From Rhodosorus marinus (taxonomy: Eukaryota; Rhodophyta; Stylonematophyceae; Stylonematales; Stylonemataceae): DNA of 64,000 nucleotides. Made by a program: the position numbers and the translations under genes. The stretch is from contig JAMWBK010000011.1 of assembly GCA_029953675.1 (NCBI GenBank), forward strand, positions 310,001 through 374,000. Direction: 5' to 3'. Shown piece after piece: positions 1 through 12,227 of the stretch. Every line of letters begins with the position of its first letter. The stretch's first letter is position 1. Under the pieces are notes generated by a model. The model made no database searches, had not been told where the DNA came from, and saw only the letters and a program-made list of their open reading frames with translations.

Positions 1-819
1 AGTAATGTTGACAGTACACGTACTACAACCTCTAGATAGTACATGTACGAAGACAGTAATTGTACGAAAAATGCTCACATACCCCTCAAATGATTCCACT
101 ATACAAATATAAACAGTCAGCATTTTCATCCATAAACGAGTGTTGCACTTTAAACCATAGAAACTTTAAAATATATTCATATATTATTTTAATCTATCCA
201 ATCATAATAATCAACCCCTTTTTACATTAAAAACAATACTGTAGGAAGGTTTGTTTATATATTTTTCCCCTCCACTGTAATTGACTCAAATACAGTCAAT
301 ATAAAATCTATTTTCTAGAATATTCAGGCAAAAGTTTAATAAATTTCGTATAATCAGTCATATTCAATCTAATTTATATCATATAAGAGAAGTATTTGAG
401 CCTACTAGGATGGACTAGCCAATCTATTCACCACATCCTTTTTTGTTACATTAAACAGAATCTGTAGAAACGACAGGTGTTCGTCTGAGCATGACCATTT
501 TTTTCAAGGAAAAAAACAACAAATGAAGATATGCGGAAATCGATGCTAAAATCGGGGGGTGGGGTTTTGGGAGGGGGGTTTTGACGTTTTTGGAGAGGGG
601 CCGTTGTGATCGGTGTTGTAATCCGGTGAGTTGATAGGTGACGTTGAAAAAGGATGGTTTTCGATAGGATTTGAACTGGTGAGGCGGAAGACTAGGTGTT
701 GGATGAGGAAGGGGGTAGGTGTGGTTGGTTTAGTTTAGGAAACTTTCTTCAAGGGTGAAGGGAGGTTTGGTATAAAACAGGAGGGGGTTTTTTAAGAAGA
801 AGGATCGAAGGAGGAAAGG
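1..819. other. AT-rich spacer and GT-rich leader upstream of ATP2
   Basis: No coding region can be supported. Bases 1-540 are AT-rich and featureless. From about 545 to 740 the plus strand becomes strongly G+T-rich, with runs of G broken by T. The same strand-biased composition precedes other genes in this window on their coding strand, so it probably marks the ATP2 promoter or 5' leader. No clear TATA box is seen. Confidence 0.5.
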
Positions 820-2861
<2,042 letters not shown>

Positions 2862-3603
2862 ACTCCTGTCCGCTAACAAAAAGCCCAAAATAATCGACGG
2901 GACTCTTCATTTGCGTCGCGAAGACGAAGAAACTCCCCCGAAGAATTTTTTTATCAAGTAAAAAAGAAAACTTCTATCGAAAGAAAAGCCTCAAGCCGCT
3001 TGTCAATGCCAAAGACCTCTCTCAACCTGTGTCAATGAAGAAAAGACGCCTCTCCAGGAGCAACGCTCAGTAAGGTTGTTTATACGGATCTCCCAGTCGG
3101 TAATCTGATTTTCGCAGATTTCCACTTTGATCTCTGATTACTACTTGTGGCATTCGCCACCCTGTTCCGGATCAAGCATGCCTACCTATGATCCTCGTCT
3201 AGAGACCATTGTAAGCATCTAGGGACGAGTGCAGAATCTCCAGTTAACCGGTTAACAAGGAGGTCATGTCGGAGACGTTTGTATCAAATCAAACGGAAAA
3301 TGCAGGTCCGATGAGATGACGATAGACAGGCTTTCGATCCAGCCAAGCAACTCTGAAGACGAACTCAGCTGTGGAAACGGTCTTCAATAGGAACATCCGA
3401 ATTCCCTTACGTGCGACGGAGTTCTATCTGGGAATACCCGATGCGGGTTTCGCCTTCAGCTCCTACCTCAACCTTTTCCGTGAAGAGCAGTGTTGGCTTT
3501 GCAACGCGCTTGAACGGGATCTCTAAAGGTTACAAGGGTTTACATAGACTTCTGCTTCGTTCTTACATAGCTTAGTTAGGTCCTAATAGTTCTCAGGTTA
3601 GGT
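2862..3603. other. Spacer between convergent ATP2 and bL28m
   Basis: Contains the 3' ends of two convergent genes. Purine-rich sequence follows the ATP2 stop. I see no open frame with recognisable similarity, no RNA gene and no clear repeat. Confidence 0.5.
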
Positions 3604-4254
3604 CTAGCTCGTATTTGAGTCCGGCGGTTGCGCATCTTGCTGGACACTCTTCTCAGTGGTGACCTCAGCTTGCCTTGTTCTCGAAGCGAGGATTTCCTTG
3701 ATTCTTTCTTCACGCCTCCGAAAGTCCAGCTCTCGCTCCTGTTCGTAGACTTGCCTGATCTGGTCTTTATAAAGAAACGCTCTATTGTAATTGATCATCT
3801 TTGGATCCTCACTCATCAGGTAGCCGTCAAGGCCCTTGTATTGTCGGATCTTCTTGAGCGCCGCAAGGGACATGTTGAAGTGAATATCCGTTCCTAATGC
3901 CTTGGACGGGGTCTGTATCCATTGAATACTAGGTCGACGTCTTGCGACCGCCCTTAACACACCAAAAACAAAACAATCCTCAGACAACAAACAACAACAA
4001 ATCCACCAAACAACAACCAGAAGAGAAAAGGCATAAACCCACCATTGGTTAAACTTCGGCTTGATCAATATTCTCTCCTTCTCTACCTTCGCCCCATGAT
4101 ATAACCCAAGCGTCTGCTCGGGATACGCACCCCTCTCAACCGTACGGAACCTCCCAAACTCTAGCAGACTCTCCTCCCGACGAAACTTGGCACGGTAAAA
4201 CCGCCACGTCGGGTTCTCCGGATAAACCGGAAGCCTCCACTTCCGACCCCCCAT
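3604..4254 (-). CDS. Mitochondrial large-subunit ribosomal protein bL28m, two exons
   Basis: Proposed exons are 4254-4043 and 3928-3604, about 178 residues. The unspliced frame stays open and would add a false hydrophobic segment (YAFSLLVVVWWICCCLL) that looks like a membrane helix. Removing a GT...AG intron (donor gtgggt, acceptor cgacctag) keeps the frame. It joins KPKFNQ, the counterpart of the WKPNVQ motif of L28 proteins, to a C-terminal part with ALKKIRQYKGLDGYL, which resembles the ALRxIDKxGGLDEYL block. GLYHGAKV matches the LYxGKxIxxG start of the L28 core. The first codon of the open frame is TTG, and the first ATG at 4254 is used. The tail is charged and probably helical. Family assignment is by motif only. 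Confidence 0.65.
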   Translation of the reverse strand: MGGRKWRLPVYPENPTWRFYRAKFRREESLLEFGRFRTVERGAYPEQTLGLYHGAKVEKERILIKPKFNQWWVYAFSLLVVVWWICCCLLSEDCFVFGVLRAVARRRPSIQWIQTPSKALGTDIHFNMSLAALKKIRQYKGLDGYLMSEDPKMINYNRAFLYKDQIRQVYEQERELDFRRREERIKEILASRTRQAEVTTEKSVQQDAQPPDSNTS

Positions 4255-4587
4255 TCTCAATCAGAAAAGATTATATTCTAATAGCCTATACGCTAAACGC
4301 TATTGCCAACAGGTCTCCCTCTCACATCCACCATTGACTCACAACTATCCTCCCCGACCGATGCCATCAGTTCAATAGTCGGCAATGGTCAATAATCCAC
4401 AAACCCTCGCCTGTCCCAACCAAATTGTCCCAGTGTCCCGTGGTTGGTAGGCCAGAATTAGGGTTGGTCGACGATGGTACATCCCCTTAGAAAGATAGTT
4501 CTTGAATATAGAATATGTTTCGTAAAAATACTGTATTTGGTCACTTTAATATGTAGTTGAACTATAAATAGAGGAAAGATGTCTAGA
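4255..4587. other. Spacer between bL28m and the DUF819 gene
   Basis: About 330 bases with the 3' end of the DUF819 gene on one side and the short bL28m promoter region on the other. Nothing else recognised. Confidence 0.4.
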
Positions 4588-5862
4588 TTAGGTAAGATAG
4601 TGGGCAAGGAGGAGGCCGATGGGGTTGGCGATGATGTAGCCAATGGAGCCGACGAGGACTGCTGGCATGATGAGTGCCAGCCATCCTCTCTCCGATGCGA
4701 ATGCTGCTGCCGTGCCAGCTCCCCCGATGTTGGCGTTGGAGGCGACGAGTAGCTCCTCGACGGGCAGGTGGAGAAGCTTCCGACCGACGAGGTAGACGAC
4801 CGAGCCGTGGATGGATATGATCACACCAGCGAATAGCGCTATAGAAGGTCCGTACGCGATCATCTAAAAGGGACAGGCAGAAGAGATTAAAAAGCAGTTG
4901 TGCGTCCGTTGTTTCTCAGGAGGGTTCACCTTGGACAAGTTCGCAGAGGCCCCAATGGTAACAAAAAAGATGCTGAAGATCACGCTTCCAATTCTCGACG
5001 CTTCGTCAGTTAGAGGAGCGAACGTTCTCGTTCGAAACGATGCAGCAAGCGCGGTGATCACTGTCACTACGGGAATTCCAGAGAATGCCGCTGGCAGTCC
5101 CAGCACATTGGAAAGGGCCATTCCACTCGTCGACAGGACAGTTGCTAGAATGCCCGACTTCAGCATACGAGACCAATTGATTTGGCGCCCTCCTGATACA
5201 GGCTCCGGTAATCTTTTAGAATCGGGGCTTAGGGCGAAGAGGACGGATAGATAGACCGCCATGATCACATTGTCGACTACCAAGCCCGCTGCCACTAATG
5301 TGGAGCTCTCAGCGGTCAACCGCAGCGCCTTCGCGACTGCGAAGTAGTTGACAGTTCCGCCGATGTAGGTCGACGTAAACAGACCCGCGAGGCGTCCAGT
5401 GTGAGCGCCAATTTTGATGAAGCCTGCGGCAACCAAGGCTCCGCAAACAGTGCCCAAAGACCCGATCAGGAAGGCGAGCACAAGCCCTCGTATCGATCGG
5501 ATTCTGCCGAGTGCTCACAAGAGATCAGACGATCAGATAAGGTGGTTGTCGAGCTCGGACGTGGCAGAGCCTCACCTCCTAAGATCAGCTCCGAAAAGGA
5601 ACAGAGAGCAAGCGATCGGCAAAAGCTTCTCCGCGGCGAGGTCGTACAGCGCGTGAGCTGGTGGCATCAGGGTAGAGTTTGAAGCGATCGATGCGATGAC
5701 AATCGATAGCACCGGAGCTGATACACGATCCTTTAGAGGGGCTCTCGAAGCCAAGACGTGGCTCGACACCGCACATGCCGCAATCGACACAGCTACGGAT
5801 CCGTTCGTCAGCATCCACGAGGGGATGAACAGCTCACGTTCACGTCGCTTCTCGCTCCGCAT
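4588..5862 (-). CDS. DUF819-family multi-pass membrane protein, at least three exons
   Basis: Integral membrane protein of the DUF819 family, known from bacteria, plants and algae; its substrate is not established. Exons inferred from in-phase GT-AG sites: 5862-5576, 5503-4930, 4863-4588, about 378 residues. Family signatures are LFLFGADLRRIRSIRGLVLAFLIGSLGT across the first junction, GLFTSTYIGGTVNYFAVAKAL and LVVDNVIMAVYLSVLF in exon 2, and VASNANIGGAGTAAAFA near the C-terminus. Many hydrophobic segments span the length. The start is provisional: the open frame continues a few codons upstream only through a non-ATG codon. Plant members carry a plastid transit peptide, so an unrecognised 5' exon may lie between 5,880 and 6,500. 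Confidence 0.85.
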
Positions 5863-6826
5863 TTCTTCCACACAAAAGTACACTTGGCCGTTCTAAGACT
5901 CTTCCGATCTCGCTTCCTAGAAGTCGGTCTTACAGTCATTGACTTGACGGAGAATGTGATCGAGAACACAGCCAGATCGGTGTCAAAAGCATCGCACGTC
6001 AGCGCAGAACTGTATCTCCAAGAGGCGGATGGATCCGTCGGGGCTTGAACACAGCTACAGAAAGGTTGATACTAGCAACCAGTCGTTGGGTAGAAAGCTG
6101 ATTGCTGTACGGCAGTTGGAGTAGTGCGAGCCTCTTCAGTAGTTTTCATTAGTCCAACAAGGGCTGAGCATGATCTGCAACGTCCTATTCGTCCGTTCAA
6201 ACTGGGTCGCGGCTTCTTGACCTTCAACAGAAATCGACTCCCAGACTGAAAGGATGAATCAAAGTGCAGATTGTGCTAGAGTCCTGTTGTGCTGGCGAAG
6301 AAACTGGCAGAAGAGGTCCCAGTATTCCCACTGGTATAGCGATCAAGCTTCTACGGAGGAATGGGTGTGCCATTGACAGACGACAATCCCGAAATTGCAC
6401 GCTCAACAAGGGAACTGGCTACTCAAACTAACAGTGAAGACGGCATCTGTATTGTAGCAATAGCATCAGCATTGTCAAGGCCGCACGGTGTGGGTGTACG
6501 ACAGCAGAGATGCAACTTGCTTTGCGCCACAAAGTGTCATCGTTCCAGCAGTCCAGTTGTTCACTAGTTCTTTTAAGACGAATCGCAAAACTCGCCACAC
6601 GGGGCAAACATTTCGAAGCGGTAATATCCCGCCGGCGCCGTCCTCCTCATAGACCTGTACTTGGCGGCTGCGCGAGACTCTAGTAGAAATCAACCGCTCA
6701 TCGCTGACCTGTGGTTTGTAAAGGTAGCTAGTTCATAATACCGGACTGCGCTGCTTTTTCTAATTCTTCTTTCCTGTGTTATGTCTCCACTAGTGTACTG
6801 ATCGGCTCTGCCGCTCATCCTGCAGT
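5863..6826. other. Spacer, may hide a 5' exon of the DUF819 gene
   Basis: About 960 bases between the DUF819 gene and the 3' end of the SDR gene. A minus-strand open frame starting near 6370 has a hydrophobic, Ser/Pro-rich N-terminus that could be a targeting peptide, but I could not join it to the DUF819 frame with convincing splice sites. Confidence 0.3.
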
Positions 6827-8028
6827 TTACTTCATGTCGTCGATTTCTAAGACTGCTCGGGTCTCTTCTCCGATTGCTGCTCTCAATGCGTTCCGAGCGA
6901 CCTGTAACGAGGGCGTTGGGTAAGCCTGAGCCATAGCCGATAACTGCAAAAAGTTTCGAGCCTGCCTTACCGTTTCTACGGGCAATGGCTGGGTCAGGGT
7001 GAGCTGAAAAATTGGATACTTCGCCAGAGACTTGATCGGGCTCAGCGAAGTAAGAGCCGCCAGCGGCTGTCCGATGAGCTGCAGCGGGATTTTTCTTTTC
7101 CCAGCATATCGTTCCTGTCGCATATCGAGTTGAACGCGGGATCAGCTTCGTCACGGTTTGCTTGTGATGGTTTGGTTTTTGTGAGATACGGACCCCGTAG
7201 ATCATGCCCGGTCGGAGGATCGTGGAATGGTTCGGGAAGAGCTTCTGTATCTCCTCCTCCGCAGCCCTTTTTCCTTGAAAGTAGCCGTTCATCGGAGGCA
7301 CGGACTCGATGTACTTGTACTGCTTCACGGAGATGAACACGAAGCGCTCAACGCCGTTTTCATTCGCGGCTCTAGCGGCTCGGATGTTGGCAGTCCCGTT
7401 GATCTCGTACGCGTACTTGTACGAACCAAATGCACCAATGCAGCTTACTATGGACCTGTATAGAGCAGCCCTCGAATTGAGAAAATTCGAACGGAAGATC
7501 TGAATTCTCCGTTTTGACAGCTGCTCACTGGATTGGGGATAAGTAGTTGACGTATGAATCCGGTTCTAAAGCATCAGATTTGATCCATTCCACATCTGAA
7601 ATCCATCCATCTTCTCTTTCGGGGCGTCCCGACCTGCTCATTGCCGCCACTTCAAACCCACGGCTCAGTGCTTCCATGCAGACCGCGTTCCCAACAAACC
7701 CGTTTCCGCCAAGCACGAGGACTTTTGACCTCGGAGGAGGAGGAGGAGGTGGTGGTGGTGGCGGCGATGCCTGATCTTCTTTCTTCTTTTCAGAATTCTC
7801 CGCCTTCCCCGTGCTCCCACCGTCGTTGCCATTGAGTTTCTCAGCTGCCGCTGCACCAGACTTCCCGGAAGGACCACCTCCAGCCTTCCCAGCTGCTGTA
7901 GAGAAACGCAGTGCTTGAACAGGCAGTAAAAGCCTCTTATATCGTATTAGACTATTCATAAAGCTCGTTGACTTCCTCAAGACAATTCTCACAGGGCTAA
8001 ACAGTCTCATACCACTGCCTCCTCTCAT
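6827..8028 (-). CDS. Atypical SDR, At1g32220/Coq11-like NAD(P)-binding protein, four exons
   Basis: Extended/atypical short-chain dehydrogenase of the group that includes plant At1g32220 (plastoglobule-associated) and yeast Coq11 (linked to coenzyme Q synthesis). Exons: 8028-7529, 7455-7194, 7114-6971, 6901-6827, about 326 residues, all phases consistent. The N-terminus is rich in Arg and Ser without acidic residues (MRGGSGMRLFSPVRIVLRKS..., then LRFSTAAG), which suggests a mitochondrial presequence. A low-complexity Gly/Ser/Lys linker and 11 consecutive prolines follow. Next comes the Rossmann nucleotide site VLVLGGNGFVGNAVC, then MSRSGRP, SIVSCIGAFGS, NGTANIRAARAA, and GYFQGKRAAEEE...LRPGMIYG. 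The second-exon acceptor was chosen because it aligns QSIVSCIGAFG with the family; a nearby acceptor would add four residues. Confidence 0.85.
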
Positions 8029-8378
8029 AGCCAAACTGCTCACATTGCTAGCAGCTACTTTTGACCTCAAAATATCCAAAATCCGGTAACAGTATCTACT
8101 AATGATTGGACGTATATCGTTTAATACTGTATTTCATTGGTAAATAAGTACAAACTATAATCCATTCACAAACCTGTATTCTTCCTTTAAATATTTATCG
8201 TTTGTTAATTGGTTAATAGATCTCACTTACACTCGCATAAGATTTTATCGGATTTTAATTGGCTTAAGGTGGAATATAGAGGCTACTAAGATTTGTGGTT
8301 GGTAGTTCTGTTAGTGCAGTTTATGGAGGGTCAACTGAAGGGACGACTGACGGGCTTTTTGGGTTTCTTTCCTTGTAT
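8029..8378. other. AT-rich spacer between the SDR gene and MgtC copy 1
   Basis: About 350 bases, very AT-rich. It should contain the SDR promoter and the MgtC 3' end. No element recognised. Confidence 0.4.
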
Positions 8379-9254
8379 TTAGAATCGGAACGACTGCTGC
8401 CTTCGATCCTTCTTCGAGAAATGACCAGGTTTTGCAGCGAAGGAAGATTCGGAAGACTCTTCAAGGTTTGGAATGACCCTTCTGAGCTCTGGTGCGGAAC
8501 TTTCCACGAACACCGAGTCCGGTTCTTCGTCGATCTCGCTGTCTTCCCCCTTCTCCGGACTTCTTGGACCAAATCGGAGCATAAGCACAACGAGGATTGT
8601 GGTGTAAATCCCCGTGAAATAAAGTTGTCCCCCAGAGGCGATGCCGAGCGATGCGGCGACCCAGACGGATGCCGCGGTCGTCAGGCCGTGGACCTGGCTC
8701 TCCTGGCTCACTCGACTATCGCCCTGTTTCCATATCATCGCAGATCCCAAAAATCCCACTCCAGAAACGATGGCAGCCGAGACACGCGCGGTATCGAAGC
8801 TAGAGGATGACGATTCGAAGCAAAACATTGAGGATATCGTAAAACAGCACGCGCCGAGAGATACAAGCGACATGAGCCTCATCCCAGCAGGCCTATCCGG
8901 TGACCTCCGTTCATACCCGAGAATCGCGCCCAGCACGATCGACAGAATCAATCGCTGACCCTTGTCCGCCTCCCAAAGACTCAAGCCGAGCAGATACCAG
9001 CGCTTCTCGTAGTAGCACTCCGCCGAAGGATAGAGCTTATTATCCCACGAAGATGAGTAAGGATCCGGACCATAGTCGCAGTCCCTCACAAGGACCTCAG
9101 CAAACACGTTGACCACCGAAAACGCGGCCACAAACCCCGCGATCAGCAGGTACAGAAACCCATTCAGCGACTGGTATTGCTTCGGAGCAAAGTACCGATC
9201 CAAGTACCATCTCCACCAGCTCTTAACACCTTCAATGATCTCAGAAACTCTCAT
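8379..9254 (-). CDS. MgtC/SapB-family membrane protein, copy 1
   Basis: Single-exon gene of 291 residues starting at an ATG. MgtC/SapB proteins are small multi-pass membrane proteins; in bacteria they are tied to growth in low magnesium and to inhibition of F-type ATP synthase, and in eukaryotes their role is not settled. An N-terminal hydrophobic segment (LYLLIAGFVAAFSVVNVFA) and a short loop with cysteines precede the core. Core signatures are GAILGYERRSPDRPAGMRLM, SLGACCFTISS, VSGVGFLGSAMIWK and HGLTTAASVWVAASLGIASG. The C-terminus is a long Glu/Ser-rich polar tail ending in basic residues. It is divergently arranged with its paralog at 10,258; the two share the YERRSP and SLGACCFTISS blocks. 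Confidence 0.9.
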   Translation of the reverse strand: MRVSEIIEGVKSWWRWYLDRYFAPKQYQSLNGFLYLLIAGFVAAFSVVNVFAEVLVRDCDYGPDPYSSSWDNKLYPSAECYYEKRWYLLGLSLWEADKGQRLILSIVLGAILGYERRSPDRPAGMRLMSLVSLGACCFTISSMFCFESSSSSFDTARVSAAIVSGVGFLGSAMIWKQGDSRVSQESQVHGLTTAASVWVAASLGIASGGQLYFTGIYTTILVVLMLRFGPRSPEKGEDSEIDEEPDSVFVESSAPELRRVIPNLEESSESSFAAKPGHFSKKDRRQQSFRF

Positions 9255-10257
9255 TTCCCGTTTTCTTTGCTTCTGAAACCCTCCAGCTCCACAAGGGCAT
9301 GCCTCTGGACCACCTCTGGCTCAAACCCTACCTGCTCTCCAACTACCCCTACCCGAATCCGATCCTACCCGAAAGAGATTCCGTTAAAGTTCCACTCCAA
9401 AGTCCTAAACTTGACAAAATACGTCGAAAAACGATGGAATAACCCTGAAGCATATTCAGGAGAGTGGAAACCCCTCGCCCCGCGCGAGAAGGAATAAATG
9501 ACCCTGAAGCACGAAAACAGATCACCTGGCCATATTTGAAAAACCTTGGAAAGCGATTCAAAAAGAGGAAATAACCCTGAAACATGTCAAGGAGGGACGG
9601 TTGTTTTTTTTTTGTCGTTGGAAATGGTTTGAGATGCTTGACCTAGTTGCTTCTCTGCGCAGAGAGCTATCCTCACTGCGAATGTTTGGCTATGCACTGA
9701 CTGATTAACTGAGAGATGTGTTTTTTACGAGAAACGCGCAGCTCTCTGTTTTGCGGTGGGGAAGGACGCAGGGCCGGAGTGAGCGTGGTGGAGTTGTGAA
9801 CTGCTCTGAACCGCAGACTAACCGACGTGCATCAAGCGTAGAATTTCTCAACGCATTTCGTCCCTCCTCGATTATCATTTGTTTTCGCTATGAGAAGAAA
9901 CGCTCTTCACTCGGAGCTTCGATTGATCTGACCCCTTAGCCACGCGTCCTGAACCTTGTCCGGGTCGGGATTCGAGATACCGAGAGGATAAAAAAGACCA
10001 GATATCATGCTCAGACACCTCTCCTACCCGCTTGCTCAGGAATTTCTCGACCAGGACAGAACATCCCTTCCACCGATCTCCGATCGCCGATCTCAAAATC
10101 CCAACGGAATTGCAAGTTAAACCTCCTGACAGCCTTGTTTAGCGGATCAGTCCTGGCCTCGCGAGGCGGGCACGGGTGAGGTGGCTGAGAGCATACCGAT
10201 TCTCGAGGTTGATAACTCATCTTATTATTATTGTGAAGGACAGTTTTGGACAGAAAT
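9255..10257. promoter_or_regulatory. Shared divergent promoter region of the two MgtC genes
   Basis: About 1 kb between divergent paralogs. It contains three copies of a GGAAT...ACCCTGAA[G/A]CA motif near 9436, 9491 and 9567, and a perfect 14-base palindrome at 9652-9665. A long T-run lies near 9601. No protein-coding gene is supported. That these elements control the MgtC pair is inference. Confidence 0.35.
9652..9665. repeat. Perfect 14-base palindrome
   Basis: TCTCTGCGCAGAGA reads the same on both strands. It lies 398 bases upstream of MgtC copy 1 and 593 bases upstream of copy 2, a plausible position for a dimeric transcription-factor site. Confidence 0.5.
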
Positions 10258-11070
10258 ATGAACTTTATTCAACGCCTTTGGGACCGATTTAAGTCCAACT
10301 TTCGTCACAATCCTGACAAGGATGCGTTGATCTACCTTAGTGTCGTCGCCGTGGCGGTGGGGGTATCTCTGGTGTGTATCTTGGAGCCTGTCCTGGTTCC
10401 AGAGTGTGATAGGCCAAGTCCGACGTTCTTTCCGTTCAAGAATCTGAAGTATGATGACAGTCCGTGCCGGAGGTTGAGGTATGGCGTGCTCCTTTGGCTC
10501 ACGCCTATGGACGCGGACATTGGGAGGCGAATGCTGGTCGCGATTGTCCTGGCGGCGCTCATTGGATACGAAAGGAGGTCCCCCGAGCGCGCTGCTGGAG
10601 TAAGAACGATGTCTGTGACGTCTCTCGGAGCCTGCTGCTTTACTATATCCTCGATCTTTGCTTTTGAGTCCGGAACGATGCATTGGGATGCGAGTCGAGT
10701 GACAGCTGCCATTCCCTCAGGTGTCGGATTCCTCGGATCCGCGATCATCTGGAAAGGAATGGTAGGCAATGGCGACGACAAACACCACGAAGTGAGCGGT
10801 ATCTCGACGGCAGCTTCAGTTTGGATATCTGCTTCGATCGGAGTCGCGGCGGGAGGCGCACTGTTCTATACGGCGCTCTTCACCAGCCTCTGCGTGATCC
10901 TGATCCTACGTTTTGGACCGATGACCGAAGATGAGAGGGAGAGCGCAAAAGTCGAAACAGCGCAGTTTGTGAAAACAGAAACCTCGCCTCTGCTCGACAG
11001 AATGGATAAGCTTGCGGTTGAGGACTCCAGGATAACTAGAAGCACGATTTCTATTTCTTCACATACGTGA
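10258..11070 (+). CDS. MgtC/SapB-family membrane protein, copy 2
   Basis: Single-exon gene of 270 residues. The open frame begins four codons earlier at a TTG, but the ATG at 10258 is the first proper start. Like copy 1 it has an N-terminal hydrophobic segment (ALIYLSVVAVAVGVSLVCIL), then the MgtC core: LVAIVLAALIGYERRSPERAAG, SVTSLGACCFTISSIF, IPSGVGFLGSAIIWK, SGISTAASVWISASIGVAAGG and a last hydrophobic segment ending LILRFGPM. The tail is shorter than in copy 1 and Ser/Thr-rich. The two copies have clearly diverged outside the core, so the duplication is not recent. Confidence 0.9.
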   Translation: MNFIQRLWDRFKSNFRHNPDKDALIYLSVVAVAVGVSLVCILEPVLVPECDRPSPTFFPFKNLKYDDSPCRRLRYGVLLWLTPMDADIGRRMLVAIVLAALIGYERRSPERAAGVRTMSVTSLGACCFTISSIFAFESGTMHWDASRVTAAIPSGVGFLGSAIIWKGMVGNGDDKHHEVSGISTAASVWISASIGVAAGGALFYTALFTSLCVILILRFGPMTEDERESAKVETAQFVKTETSPLLDRMDKLAVEDSRITRSTISISSHT

Positions 11071-12227
11071 AGGTAACAGCGACGATTGAGCCTCCGCTTA
11101 CGGGTGCAGGCTTGAGTTTCATCAACGGATCTGCTCCGCGGGTGGTCACGTCCAACCTGGACAAACTGGCCGCAGAGGTTTCGCTGACCACAGGAATCGA
11201 ATCGAAGGCGACGCTGCACAAAGGCTGACTGAGAGACGGGGGTGCCCTTGCTGTCGCCAAGACGTCAAGTTCAGGGTGCTGAACAGGAAGGGCGCTGCCT
11301 TTTGTTCATTAAAGAAGATTCTTCAGCCGAGTTTGAGCTTTTTTAAGTACACTATTGCGACCTCCCTTTTCGCTTATTAAGAATCCAGGCATCCGTTTTT
11401 TTCAGAGTAAGAGCGACTAGCTCTCCTATCAGCTTTCTACTCAAAGAGCTTGTTCGAGTATAGTCTATTGCTGAAGCCGCTCGGAATACCCGCACAGCTT
11501 CCGCCTTCCTCGCCTATGCCCCTTCAATACTTTTGCACTCGTCGCCCGTATCAAGATCTCTCTCTTCTAAGCTTATCCTCGTGAACTATTTCTATGTGAA
11601 CTATTCTACAACACTAAGCATCGATCAGAGTCACGCACGAATGGGGACCTCTCCTCTCCGCTTGGTCCATGGAGATGTTGATATCTACAGTATCTGGTCA
11701 TATCGTGTCTCGCAGACCTTGGAGAGGGAGCATCGACCCAGCAGCGGCAACTGGAAGGTTTCCGGGAAGCACTTACGGCACGTTTTGGGTGACATTGTTT
11801 TGCAAACCAGTCGGATTGCAAGTTGGCAATGGTCACTTTGAGAGCTTCACTATCGTCGTCGAAAACCCATTCGTTGCCTCAGCTTTGGGACCATCCGCTT
11901 CCCAGCCTTCGCTCCCATCTTCATCAAACTCGTCATTGCAACGACTGAACACTTCGCCGGGGTGGATGGAAACAGACTTGCGGTTTTCCTCCACGGTTCT
12001 GGTTGTCTGTTGCCGCCTCTCATGATTCCTAGCTACAGAAATATATATATCATTTTGGACGGTCAGCCTTTCCCATCAGGTTGTATAGCTTCCTCCAGAA
12101 CGCTTCACTATCTGCTATATCAACATGGGCATTGAGTACGACCTAGTTCGATTGCGAGGGGGGGCGGAAGGGGGAGGGTATGCACAATGTTTTGATCAGA
12201 TATTCAAGGATTTGCTCTTCTCACAAG
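11071..12227. other. Spacer downstream of MgtC copy 2
   Basis: About 1.15 kb. Open frames exist on both strands near 11,600-12,030 but none has recognisable motifs, and splice sites joining them were not found. A decayed gene cannot be excluded. Confidence 0.35.

Noticed and set aside
3929-4042. Transmembrane helix in the bL28m frame
   Set aside because: Best explained as translated intron; see the bL28m entry.
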